This document shows, in pieces, positions 1-7,899 of a stretch of 64,000 bases of DNA. This stretch comes from JANQPX01 sp965222015. GTDB lineage: Bacteria > Pseudomonadota > Alphaproteobacteria > Geminicoccales > Geminicoccaceae. Both the position numbers and the translations under genes were made by a program. The stretch's first letter is position 1. Every line of letters begins with the position of its first letter. Location of the stretch: assembly GCA_965222015.1 (NCBI GenBank), contig CBDCTL010000017.1:124001-188000 (forward strand). The letters are read 5' to 3'. The notes beneath the pieces were generated by a model. The model searched no databases. It was not told the origin of the DNA and saw nothing but the letters and a program-made list of their open reading frames with translations.

Positions 1-1
1 C

Positions 2-1033
2 ACCAGCGTTCCGGTGAGCGAGCTCATGACGTCCGAGCGCCTGGTCACCGTACAGGAAGACGTCGGCAGCAGGGAGGCGCGTGCTCTTTTGCATCGCCAT
101 CGCATCGAAAAGCTGCTGGTGGTCGATGGCGACGGTCATCTCGTCGGACTGATGACCGTGAAGGATATCGAAAAGGCCGACGCCAATCCCAATGCGGTGA
201 AGGACGATCAGGGCCGCCTTCGAGCAGGTGCCGCGGTCGGCACCGGCGACGAGGCGATGGAGCGCGCCGCCGCGCTGATCGAGGCCGGCGTCGACGTGAT
301 CGTGGTGGACACGGCGCATGGTCATTCGGCGGGTGTGCTAAAGGCGGTCGAGCGCCTTCGCCGCCAGAGCAACGCCGTGCAGCTGATCGCCGGCAACATA
401 GCGACGAGGGACGGGGCGAAGGCGCTGATCGACGCCGGTGCGGATGCCGTCAAGGTCGGCATCGGACCCGGGTCCATCTGCACCACGCGGGTGGTCGCCG
501 GCGTCGGCGTGCCGCAGCTCACGGCCCTTCTCGATCTTGCCGAAACCTGTCAGGCCGAGGGCGTTCCCGTGATCGCGGATGGCGGCATCCGCTCCTCCGG
601 CGATCTCGCCAAGGCCATCGCCGCCGGTGCCGACTGCGCCATGATCGGCTCGCTGTTCGCCGGCACCACCGAAAGCCCGGGCGAGGTTTATTTGTATCAG
701 GGGCGTTCGTACAAGAGCTACCGGGGCATGGGGTCGCTCGGCGCCATGGCGCGGGGCTCGGCGGACCGCTACTTCCAGCAGGAGGTGCAGGACAGCCTGA
801 AGCTGGTGCCCGAAGGCATCGAAGGCCAGGTGCCCTATCGCGGCCCGCTCGCCAATATCGTGCACCAGCTGGTCGGTGGGCTTAAGGCGGCGATGGGCTA
901 TACGGGCAATCCCGACATATCGGCCATGCAGCGCGGCTGCACCTTCCTTCGCGTGACCCAGGCGGGTTTCCGCGAGGGGCATGTGCACGACGTTTCCATC
1001 ACCCGAGAAGCCCCCAACTACCGCCGCGAATGA
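2..1033 (+). CDS. guaB: IMP dehydrogenase (3' part, cut by window start)
   Basis: Oxidises IMP to XMP with NAD+, the committed step of GMP synthesis, in the cytoplasm. The frame is open from base 2, so the true start lies outside the window. About 343 residues remain of a family usually near 485-490. The first ~50 residues are the end of a CBS domain (KLLVVDGDGHLVGLMTVKDI). The barrel follows, with the nucleotide loop and catalytic cysteine in GPGSICTTR (Cys codon at 479-481), the DGGIRSSGDLAKAI phosphate-binding strand and the flap region around YRGMGSLGAM. It ends normally at TGA 1031-1033. No intact co-directional gene follows, only remnants, so it is probably the last gene of its transcript. 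Identification is secure from the motifs. Confidence 0.96.
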   Translation, partial: TSVPVSELMTSERLVTVQEDVGSREARALLHRHRIEKLLVVDGDGHLVGLMTVKDIEKADANPNAVKDDQGRLRAGAAVGTGDEAMERAAALIEAGVDVIVVDTAHGHSAGVLKAVERLRRQSNAVQLIAGNIATRDGAKALIDAGADAVKVGIGPGSICTTRVVAGVGVPQLTALLDLAETCQAEGVPVIADGGIRSSGDLAKAIAAGADCAMIGSLFAGTTESPGEVYLYQGRSYKSYRGMGSLGAMARGSADRYFQQEVQDSLKLVPEGIEGQVPYRGPLANIVHQLVGGLKAAMGYTGNPDISAMQRGCTFLRVTQAGFREGHVHDVSITREAPNYRRE

Positions 1034-1081
1034 TCCGACGCGGGTCGGCGTTGACGTGGCGTCTGGAGCGATTGGCAGGCA

Positions 1082-1510
1082 ATGTCGTTGATGCAGAGCA
1101 TCGTGAAGGGCGCTGCCGATGATCGAACATCTTCCGCAGCTTTTCTGGCGTGGTCGACTCAATCGATGGGGGTGACCTCACCGGGACCCAGCATCGGTTT
1201 GATTCTAGGCGTGGCGACCAACCAGGGGCATCTTCCTTCGGCTATCACATCATTCGGTGTAGCCTGCGCAGTGACTGTCCTGTCGACCACCACGGTCCTG
1301 GGGACAACCGTCATCTTTGCCCAGATGGCTGACCTGATGACCGACGTTCGGCCGGCCGGCGCCGGCTATCTCCTGTAGCTGGCCAGCGTCAGCGGCATTG
1401 GCGATGTGCCCTTTTCGATCGTCGTTCTCTTCGTCGCCGTCGCGTTCGTGATTTCCTTTGCCGGTCATGGAGGATTCGCCCTCGTCCTTTCCTCCGGCCC
1501 TGTGCGCCGG
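1082..1510 (+). pseudogene. decayed LysE/RhtB-like exporter remnant
   Basis: One frame starting at ATG 1082 encodes a hydrophobic stretch with GVTSPGPSIGLILG, close to the (A/V)TPGPN signature at the start of LysE/RhtB amino-acid exporters. It is followed by a second membrane segment and then AGAGYLL, the usual end of the family's N-terminal half. A TAG at 1376-1378 falls exactly where the family has an aromatic residue. The same frame stays open and hydrophobic for another ~40 codons before similarity is lost. The family is normally ~200-210 residues, so only the first half is recognisable. I read it as a disrupted gene. A short functional membrane protein ending at 1378 cannot be excluded. 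Confidence 0.5.
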
Positions 1511-1545
1511 CTCTATCTCCGCTTTCGAAGATGGGGCGAGGATAG

Positions 1546-1833
1546 ACTCTGGACGACCATGGAGACTTCTTCGGAATCGATGACGACGACAGCGCGTGCA
1601 GCGACCTCGACGGCTTCGACGCCAAGGGCGGCGCAAAATCTTTCAGAGTGCCGCCGGCGCTCCTATTTTACCTCAATGAGAACTTGATCGCCGGCGCCGG
1701 AGTGCGATGGGAGCGTCTGATCGGCGATGCCGAAGACAGCCCGGCCGTCGACGATCGCGGAGACGACAATCAGTTCATCGGCGGTGTCGGCCTGGCCTTC
1801 GCCTGGAGCGGAAAGCTCGACAGAAATCTCTGA
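1546..1833 (+). pseudogene. C-terminal fragment of a MipA/OmpV outer-membrane protein
   Basis: The frame ending at TGA 1831-1833 reads FFGIDDDDSACSDLDGFDAK, then a strand with LNENLIAGAGVRWERLIGDA, then EDSPAVDDRGDDNQFIGGVG and a final beta-strand. This matches the last strands of MipA/OmpV proteins, which carry a LLGDAADSPIV-like loop and an NQFFGGLG strand near the C terminus. A TAG at 1543-1545 closes the frame upstream and no N-terminal part (~150 residues) or signal peptide is found. It is therefore a truncated relic abutting the LysE-like remnant. The extra ~9 residues after the last strand also suggest it no longer makes a working barrel. Confidence 0.6.
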
Positions 1834-1931
1834 CCGAAGACGGCGCCCCGGATGCGCTCTTCTCATCTCATGTCGGAAAGGCTTTGAGGCGGCGGCGTCA
1901 CTGCGGCCCCAGCGGAAAGGCCCCTGAACGG

Positions 1932-4289
1932 TCAGGCGACCGGTTCGGGGAGGAACTCGTCTTCCTGGTCGTCGGTCTCGTCGTCAGGCGGGAGTTTGCC
2001 GTCAGGTGACGGCAGGAGAGCCGGGCTGTTGGAGGGCTGGCAGTCGAAGGCCAGCTCGCCGTCCACCACCGTGACCAGCACCTTGCCGCCCTTGGCGAGC
2101 TTGCCGAACAGGAGTTCTTCGGCGAGCGGGCGTTTGATGTGTTCCTGGATCACGCGGGCCAGGGGCCGCGCGCCATAGAGTGGGTCGTAGCCCTTCCTGC
2201 AAAGCCAGTCCAGCGCCTGATCGTCGAGCTCCAGATGAACCCGGCGGTCGGCCAGCTGGGCCGCCAGTTCGTCGACGAACTTCTTGACCACGTTCTCCAG
2301 GATCTCGCGGGTCAGCCCGCTGAACGGCACGACCGCGTCCAGGCGATTTCTAAACTCCGGCGTGAACAGCTTGTTGATCGCCTCGGTGTCTTCGCCTTCG
2401 CGTGCCTGGCGTCCGAAGCCCATGGCCGGCTTGCTCATGTCGGAGGCGCCGGCATTGGTGGTCATGATCAGGATGATGTTGCGGAAGTCGACGGTCTTGC
2501 CGTTGTTGTCGGTCAGCTTGCCGTAGTCCATCACCTGCAGAAGGATGTTGAAGACGTCGGGATGCGCCTTTTCGATTTCGTCAAGGAGCAGCACCGCATG
2601 GGGCTGCTGGTCGATGGCGTCGGTCAGGAGACCGCCCTGGTCGAAGCCGACATAACCGGGAGGGGCACCGATCAGCCTCGAGACGGCGTGGCGCTCCATA
2701 TATTCGGACATGTCGAAACGGACGAGCTCGATGCCCATCACCTTGGCGAGCTGTCGGGCGACCTCGGTTTTGCCGACGCCGGTCGGTCCGGAGAACAGAT
2801 AGGAACCGATCGGCTTTTGCGGATCGCGCAGGCCGGCGCGGGACAGCTTGATCGCGCTGGCAAGCGCGTCGATCGCAGTGTCCTGACCGAAGACCACGGT
2901 CTTGAGCTCGATGTCCAGATTGCGCAGCGCCTCCTTGTCGCGGGCGTTGACATGCTTGATCGGCACGCGCGCCATCTTGGAGACGATCTCCTCGACGTCC
3001 TTGGCGTTCAGCTTCTTCTTGCGCTTCTCGATCGGCTTCAGCATCTGGGCGGCGCCGACCTCGTCGATCACGTCGATCGCCTTGTCGGGCAGGCGACGGT
3101 CGTGGATGTAGCGGGTGGAGAGCTCGACGGCGGCGCGGATCGCGCTGTCGGCATACTGGACCTGATGGTGGCTCTCGAAGCTGGGCTTCAGCCCGAGCAG
3201 GATCTTGATCGCCTCGTCGCTGGTCGGCTCGGCGATGTCGATCTTCTGGAAGCGGCGGACGAGTGCACGGTCCTTCTCGAAGTAGTTTCGGTATTCCTTG
3301 TAGGTGGTCGAGCCGATGCAGCGCAGCGCGCCGCTCTGAAGGGCGGGTTTCAGGAGGTTCGAGGCGTCGAGGGAGCCGCCGCTGGTGGCGCCGGCGCCGA
3401 TCACGGTGTGGATCTCGTCGATGAACAGCACGGCGCGATCGTCGGCCTCCAGCTCGGAGAGCACTGCTTTCAGCCGCTCTTCGAAGTCGCCGCGATAGCG
3501 CGTGCCGGCGAGCAGCGAACCCATGTCGAGCTGGTAGATGATCGCGGTCTCGAGGACCTCCGGCACCTCTTTCTTGATGATGCGAAGGGCGAGCCCTTCG
3601 GCGATCGCCGTCTTGCCCACGCCCGGATCGCCGACGAAAAGCGGGTTGTTCTTGGACCGCCGGCAGAGAATCTGGATGGTGCGCTCGATCTCGGCATCCC
3701 GGCCGATCAGCACGTCCACCTTGCCCTGTTCGGCCTTCTCGTTCAGATCGACGCAATAGGCGGTGAGCGCCTCGCCGTTCTGCGGCGCTCGTTTTTCCTC
3801 GCCCTGCTCCTCGGCGGCGCCCCGCACCCGCTTCGCTTCGGTCAAACCGGCGCGTTTGGCGATGCCATGACTGATGTAATTCACGGCGTCGAGCCGCGAC
3901 ATGTTCTGTTCCTGAAGGAAATAGACGGCGTTGGATTCGCGCTCGGAGAACAGCGCGACGAGAACGTTCGCGCCGGTGACCTCGTTGCGGCCGGAACTCT
4001 GCACATGGATTGCGGCGCGCTGGATCACGCGCTGAAAGCCAGCGGTCGGCTTGGCGTCGACGACGCCTTCGACCGCGAGGCTGGTGAGCTCGTGATCGAG
4101 AAAATCGGTCAGGCTGGCGCGCAGACGGTCGATCTCGACGGCGCAGGCGCGCAGCACGGCCGCGGCGTCGTCGTCGTCCGTCAGCGCCATCAGCAGATGC
4201 TCGAGCGTCGCATACTCATGCTGACGAGCATTTGCCAGAGCGAGGGCTCGGCGGAGGGTCTTTTCGAGACTGCGCGACAACATGGGCAT
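1932..4289 (-). CDS. clpA: ATP-dependent Clp protease ATP-binding subunit ClpA
   Basis: Hexameric AAA+ unfoldase that threads substrates, including N-degron proteins delivered by ClpS, into ClpP in the cytosol. The 785 residues hold the N-terminal double Clp repeat (residues ~1-145), a first AAA module with Walker A GDPGVGKTA and Walker B LFIDEIH, a second with GPTGVGKTE and LLLDEIEKAHPD, and the D2 small domain with GARPLARVIQ. The C-terminal tail is acidic and longer than in E. coli ClpA (758 residues). The start at 4289 (MPMLSRSLEKT) lies 12 nt after the clpS stop, so the two form an operon. ATG 4283 is an alternative start. The N-domain and its pairing with ClpS separate it from ClpB and ClpX. 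Confidence 0.97.
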   Translation of the reverse strand: MPMLSRSLEKTLRRALALANARQHEYATLEHLLMALTDDDDAAAVLRACAVEIDRLRASLTDFLDHELTSLAVEGVVDAKPTAGFQRVIQRAAIHVQSSGRNEVTGANVLVALFSERESNAVYFLQEQNMSRLDAVNYISHGIAKRAGLTEAKRVRGAAEEQGEEKRAPQNGEALTAYCVDLNEKAEQGKVDVLIGRDAEIERTIQILCRRSKNNPLFVGDPGVGKTAIAEGLALRIIKKEVPEVLETAIIYQLDMGSLLAGTRYRGDFEERLKAVLSELEADDRAVLFIDEIHTVIGAGATSGGSLDASNLLKPALQSGALRCIGSTTYKEYRNYFEKDRALVRRFQKIDIAEPTSDEAIKILLGLKPSFESHHQVQYADSAIRAAVELSTRYIHDRRLPDKAIDVIDEVGAAQMLKPIEKRKKKLNAKDVEEIVSKMARVPIKHVNARDKEALRNLDIELKTVVFGQDTAIDALASAIKLSRAGLRDPQKPIGSYLFSGPTGVGKTEVARQLAKVMGIELVRFDMSEYMERHAVSRLIGAPPGYVGFDQGGLLTDAIDQQPHAVLLLDEIEKAHPDVFNILLQVMDYGKLTDNNGKTVDFRNIILIMTTNAGASDMSKPAMGFGRQAREGEDTEAINKLFTPEFRNRLDAVVPFSGLTREILENVVKKFVDELAAQLADRRVHLELDDQALDWLCRKGYDPLYGARPLARVIQEHIKRPLAEELLFGKLAKGGKVLVTVVDGELAFDCQPSNSPALLPSPDGKLPPDDETDDQEDEFLPEPVA

Positions 4290-4301
4290 CCGCGCCTTCC
4301 G

Positions 4302-4628
4302 TTAATCTTTTTCCATGGTGCACTGCAGGGGGTGCTGGTTCTGCCGTGCGAAATCGATCACTTGGGATACTTTGGTCTCTGCGACCTCGTATGTATAGAC
4401 TCCACAGATGCCGACGCCGTGATTATGGACATGGAGCATAATCTGATGCGCATCCTCCTGGCTCTTGGCGAAGAAGCGCTCCAGCACATGGGTCACGAAT
4501 TCCATCGGCGTGTAGTCGTCGTTCAGGAGCAACACCTTGTACATCGAAGGCTTGTCGGTCTTTTCCTTCGTCTTGGTGACGACCTGACCGGCAAAGTCGG
4601 CATCGAAATCGTCGGGCTGTTGGCTCAT
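4302..4628 (-). CDS. clpS: ClpS adaptor protein
   Basis: Adaptor that binds destabilising N-terminal residues and hands substrates to ClpA. The 108 residues carry the core YKVLLLNDDYTPMEFVTHVL and the later VHNHGVGICGVYTYEVAETK segment, with the conserved DD and H residues of the N-degron pocket, after a short variable N-terminal arm (~25 residues). It is first in a clpS-clpA operon. Upstream on the minus strand a TATTAT box (complement of 4667-4672) could be a -10 element, though no good -35 is visible. The length is usual for the family. Confidence 0.96.
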   Translation of the reverse strand: MSQQPDDFDADFAGQVVTKTKEKTDKPSMYKVLLLNDDYTPMEFVTHVLERFFAKSQEDAHQIMLHVHNHGVGICGVYTYEVAETKVSQVIDFARQNQHPLQCTMEKD

Positions 4629-4787
4629 GTCCGCAGTCGCTGTTCGCTAGGATCGACTCGCTCGGATAATACCGGATTTTGTGATCGCATGGGAAGCATC
4701 TTCACGTCCAGCGTTTGATCGTCGAGCTCGCTCGAGGGTGCGGGACATGATTCCGAGAGGATGTCCTATCGGACGTTTTCGCGCCGG

Positions 4788-5651
4788 TCAGGCCGAAGGG
4801 CCGGGGACGACAAAGCCGTCGTCATCGATGATCCAGCCTTTCGGCAGTTTCTGCGACCTGGTCACCTTATCCGTAGCGGTCGCCAGATCGCTCGCCTCGG
4901 CAGCAGCCTTCGCCGGCACGTCCCCGGCCTTGGACGCGGCAGCAACCCGGCTCGTCGCCGGCTTCGGCTTGGAGGGCGTGCGTCGACCGTTGCTGCGCGA
5001 ACGGACGGTCCCCGGCTGAATGTCGATGCGATCAGCGCTGGCGCGCGGCAGGCGAAGCTGATTGGGATCGCCCGGCCGCTTGGCCGCCGCTGCCGGGGGC
5101 TCGTCGACAGGTTCGCTCGCGGCTTCGTCTTCTGGTTCGGCCGGCTGCTCGTCCTCTTCCGCCTGCTGCGAGCCCGGTCTCGCGTCGTGACGGTTTTCGT
5201 AGCTCGTCGGTCCGCCCGGGCTGGTCAGCGCCATGGCCATTTCTTTCAGACGCTCGCGATTCACCGGCGTCGGTGCCTCCGGCGGTGTTTCGTCCTCCGC
5301 GGCCTGGACCTCGGCTTCGCTCTCGGCATCCGCCAGGGTAAGCTTCAGACGGGCGATCTGTTCGAAGAACTCCTCCCGCTCGGCGGGATTGAGACGATTA
5401 TGCGCTCGCTCCGAGACTAGGCGCTCGGTCTGGGCAAGAATCGCCTGCGCATGACGAAGCTGTCCGGATGCTGCTGTTCGCCCTGCCAGCATCTGGGCCA
5501 ACGCCTTGGTCGCCGGCTGGATCAGCGGCAGGAGGTCCCGTGCCGAGTTGGGCAGGCCTTTCTGCTGACCGCGGTTCTTTCTCGACGAACCGGTTTTGGC
5601 GCGCTTCTTCGGTCCCTGCCGACGGTAGAGATACATGTTTCGATTTTGCAT
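4788..5651 (-). CDS. hypothetical basic/disordered protein
   Basis: I do not recognise this 287-residue protein. The first ~35 residues are very basic (RRQGPKKRAKTG), suggesting nucleic-acid contact. Residues ~35-120 look helical, with regular leucines. From ~120 the chain is low-complexity, rich in Glu, Pro and Ala and then in Lys/Arg and Ala, and probably disordered. It ends with a more ordered motif, LPKGWIIDDDGFVVPGP. There is no signal peptide or membrane segment. The start at 5651 has AAGGA about 13 nt upstream. A second ATG at 5636 is possible. It lies upstream of clpS on the same strand but 159 nt away. Even amino-acid use along the frame supports a real gene. Confidence 0.6.
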   Translation of the reverse strand: MQNRNMYLYRRQGPKKRAKTGSSRKNRGQQKGLPNSARDLLPLIQPATKALAQMLAGRTAASGQLRHAQAILAQTERLVSERAHNRLNPAEREEFFEQIARLKLTLADAESEAEVQAAEDETPPEAPTPVNRERLKEMAMALTSPGGPTSYENRHDARPGSQQAEEDEQPAEPEDEAASEPVDEPPAAAAKRPGDPNQLRLPRASADRIDIQPGTVRSRSNGRRTPSKPKPATSRVAAASKAGDVPAKAAAEASDLATATDKVTRSQKLPKGWIIDDDGFVVPGPSA

Positions 5652-6299
5652 CGAGTAAGTTCAGTCCTTATCTCAAAGGAACATTCGCCGCTTCGATAGC
5701 GGCGTCACCAGAAGTCACGGTGCCGTAGGGCTTTGCCGCTCCTCTCGTGTCACGCAAGGCCGGGGAAACCCGGCCGACCCGATCTACGCTTCGCCTGCTG
5801 CGTAATTCCGGCGTGCCTTGCATGTCCTCCGTGCATGGCCAGAACCGGATAAATTCAAGGCATTACCGATCTTCGTTCGGTTTGACCGCCTTTTCGAAGA
5901 TGCAACCTTTCAACCGGCTGTTCGACGATATCGCAGGATGCGCAATATCCACTCTGCTACCACTGTTAAACATATAATGGCAAGGTGGACAGCGCAGCCT
6001 ATCGTCAAAAAGTGCGGCTCCACCGACTTTACGGGTGGTTTCGTGCCTTGCAACGTCTGCTGTCTATTTAGATAGGAGATGCCCTGGCGGGCGGCAACCC
6101 CCAGTACAGCCACCCGATCACAAGATTCTCGAACCGCCATCTCGTTTCATCTTGATCGGTGAGTTTCCCAATCGGGGCCGCCGAAGTCGCGGCTGGCGGC
6201 GACACACCGGGACCGGCATGTTCAAATGGATCGGATTTGCCGCATGGCGATCCCGACGGCCGACAGCGACTCGGAGGCCCGACGGCTCGGCACCGCCGA
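5652..6299. other. 648-nt gap, no convincing gene
   Basis: Open frames here are short, Arg/Pro/Ser-rich and without family motifs. The centre (about 5860-6080) is less GC-rich than the genes around it. One clean hairpin is visible at 5758-5775. It could hold promoters for the minus-strand gene ending at 4788, or an unrecognised small RNA. Confidence 0.5.
5758..5775. other. GNRA-tetraloop hairpin
   Basis: A perfect 7-bp stem, GGCCGGG (5758-5764) with CCCGGCC (5769-5775), is closed by a GAAA loop. GAAA loops are typical of structured RNA. No U-tract follows on either strand, so it is not a canonical terminator. It may belong to an untranslated leader or a small RNA. Confidence 0.4.
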
Positions 6300-6632
6300 T
6301 CATCTCTCACCTCGTTCTTCGCCGTGGCAACCCAGCCTTCCACCGCCGTCGACCCGAGCGGAGTCCTGGCTGGGACTTGGCAACTCTTCTGCAAGAGCGA
6401 TGATCTCGCCGAGTCTAGTCGACAGGGCGATCGCCGCATGCTGAATGTCGCCGAGACTTTCGCGCATGTCCCCCGAAACCGGCCCGAGAGCGCCGCTCAG
6501 CAGCAGCTCGACATGACCGAGGATCGCGTGGGCGGGCGTTCTCAGCTCATGGCTGAGATTGAGCCACGCCGCAGCATGAGCCTCGTCTTTCTTCGGGACG
6601 TCTCGCGGTGGAGCATCGGAGATGACGGTCAT
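6300..6632 (-). CDS. stand-alone histidine-kinase dimerisation (HisKA) domain protein
   Basis: A 110-residue protein with the H-box NLSHELRTPAHAILG (His28 would be the phospho-acceptor) and the second helix of the DHp hairpin (SLGDIQHAAIALSTRLGEII). There is no sensor domain before it and no HATPase_c domain after it. The tail is a short Gly/Arg-rich stretch. AGGAG lies ~10 nt before ATG 6632, so this start is credible. It may accept or relay phosphate from another kinase, sequester a kinase by heterodimerising, or be a relic of a longer gene. No N-, G1- or G2-box was found downstream, and no response regulator is adjacent. Confidence 0.65.
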   Translation of the reverse strand: MTVISDAPPRDVPKKDEAHAAAWLNLSHELRTPAHAILGHVELLLSGALGPVSGDMRESLGDIQHAAIALSTRLGEIIALAEELPSPSQDSARVDGGGRLGCHGEERGER

Positions 6633-7045
6633 CCGTTCTTCGCTCCTGGGGTCATCAGGCGCTTCCAGGCCATCGCAGTCGAACCTGTTCCTCGGTCCCT
6701 GGCCGTCGAGCAGTGCGGCGTCGCACCATGGCGGACAGGGTCAATCACATCCGCTGGCACACCCGCCGGTGCGGCTCCGATCCCGTCGTCGAATTCGATG
6801 ATCGAAGACTAGAGGAGAGAGGTTAAGTCCGAGTTACCGTCTCGCCGAAATCCGAATGGTTCTCTCGGCTGGCTCCGTCGGCCGGTCTCTCGATCAGGTG
6901 ACGTCCGCTCGCTCGCGACTTTCCCCTTCCCACGGGTTGTGCGAAAGAAGCGGAAGCCGCTGTCCCGGTCCGTGAGCCGGCCTTGAAGGCCGGAGTGGCG
7001 CCTTCGATCGGTCGGGTGCCGCCGGGGCCGACCTCGGAAGGAAAG
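6633..7045. other. 413-nt gap, no gene seen
   Basis: No frame here has a start with a ribosome site and plausible composition. A compact inverted repeat, CCGGCC-TTGAA-GGCCGG, occurs at 6977-6993 without a following T-run. A Shine-Dalgarno-like GGAAGGAAAG ends at 7045, directly before ATG 7046. Confidence 0.45.
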
Positions 7046-7070
7046 ATGAGCGAGACGCGAAAGACGGATT

Positions 7071-7559
7071 TTGACCATCCATCGCTATCCCACCTCTTCA
7101 CTTCTTTTCGACGGCCTGCGCGCGCTGTTCGGAGCGGCGGCGACCCTTGGCCCTTGCATCTTTCTCGAAGCGGCGCCGGCCGTGCGCACGGTTCTCGGCC
7201 TGATCGGCCTGGTCTTCGTTCTGTTCGGCTGTCGGGTCATGATGCAGGCCCTCTCGTCGATCCAGGTCACCGGACAGGCGATTGCGGTGCATGGACCTTT
7301 TGCGAAAACGCTTCCCTGGCGCGACCTTTCCGCGCTGAAGCTCGCTCATTATGCTGCGCCCAGACGAGGTGCTGAGGGCTGGTATCAACTGACACTTTCC
7401 GGCGCCGGCCAAGTGCTCAGGCTGGAATCAACCCTCGAGGGGTTCGATCAAGTCGTCGACAGCGCGTTCGATGCCGCCCGGTCTGCAGAGCTTTCACTCG
7501 ACCCGACAACGAGCGAAAACTTGAAGACGCTCGGATATCGAGGCGAGGCGCTCACATGA
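7071..7559 (+). CDS. two-TM membrane protein with PH-like domain
   Basis: 162 residues with two hydrophobic segments (about residues 12-32 and 37-55) followed by a soluble beta-rich region (VTGQAIAVHGPFAKTLPWRD and on), the layout of small bacterial PH-domain membrane proteins. The function is unknown. The start is doubtful. In this frame the first possible codon is TTG 7071, with only a weak ribosome site. A strong site (GGAAGGAAAG) precedes ATG 7046 in another frame, giving MSETRKTDF. Removing one T from the TTTT at 7069-7072 would join the two frames, so the gene may be 7046-7559 with a one-base indel, or it may really start at TTG. Confidence 0.6.
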   Translation: MTIHRYPTSSLLFDGLRALFGAAATLGPCIFLEAAPAVRTVLGLIGLVFVLFGCRVMMQALSSIQVTGQAIAVHGPFAKTLPWRDLSALKLAHYAAPRRGAEGWYQLTLSGAGQVLRLESTLEGFDQVVDSAFDAARSAELSLDPTTSENLKTLGYRGEALT

Positions 7560-7899
7560 TCTTTCATGGTATTCCGGACAGGGCGCATTGCCGTCGTGCA
7601 CAGACGCCTTCAAAAAGATGCATCTGGCAAAAAGATGCATCTGGCTGTTGGTTCCGGATCACCTCGTCCGACAGCGCTGATGGTGATGTTGAGGTCGATG
7701 CACCAGCCCCGTCGCCATGCAGGATCGTGAAAGCGTTCGCGGCAGGGCAGGCGGTCCGCAGTGAACACGTGCCGCAGGGCTCGACCGAGATTCCGATCTT
7801 GGCGGGGTTGTCCGGCCTCCGGCATCGGCGATCGGCACCGAAGCCGCCTCACTGATCATGACACGGCCGCTGAACCAGCATCGTGCTCGCCGCAGACTC
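7560..7899. other. 340-nt gap between convergent genes
   Basis: No supported gene. It lies between the 3' ends of the PH-like gene (plus strand) and the FecR-like lipoprotein gene (minus strand). It contains the 17-bp tandem duplication at 7611-7644. A minus-strand frame with Cys-rich words (PCGTCSLRTACPA) is visible at about 7760-7850 but has no homology I recognise. Confidence 0.45.
7611..7644. repeat. perfect 17-bp tandem duplication
   Basis: Two adjacent identical copies of CAAAAAGATGCATCTGG (7611-7627 and 7628-7644). Each contains the palindrome AGATGCATCT. It may be replication slippage or a doubled binding site. Confidence 0.85.

Noticed and set aside
2139..4718. An 859-codon open frame on the plus strand opposite clpA and clpS
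   Set aside because: It mirrors the codon structure of the minus-strand genes in GC-rich DNA, has no domain motifs, and clpS/clpA are certain. Similar mirror frames opposite the importer operon (13879-15798) and rpsA (43823-45112) were dropped for the same reason.
6977..6993. CCGGCC-TTGAA-GGCCGG as a terminator
   Set aside because: No T-run follows on either strand and no gene ends just before it.
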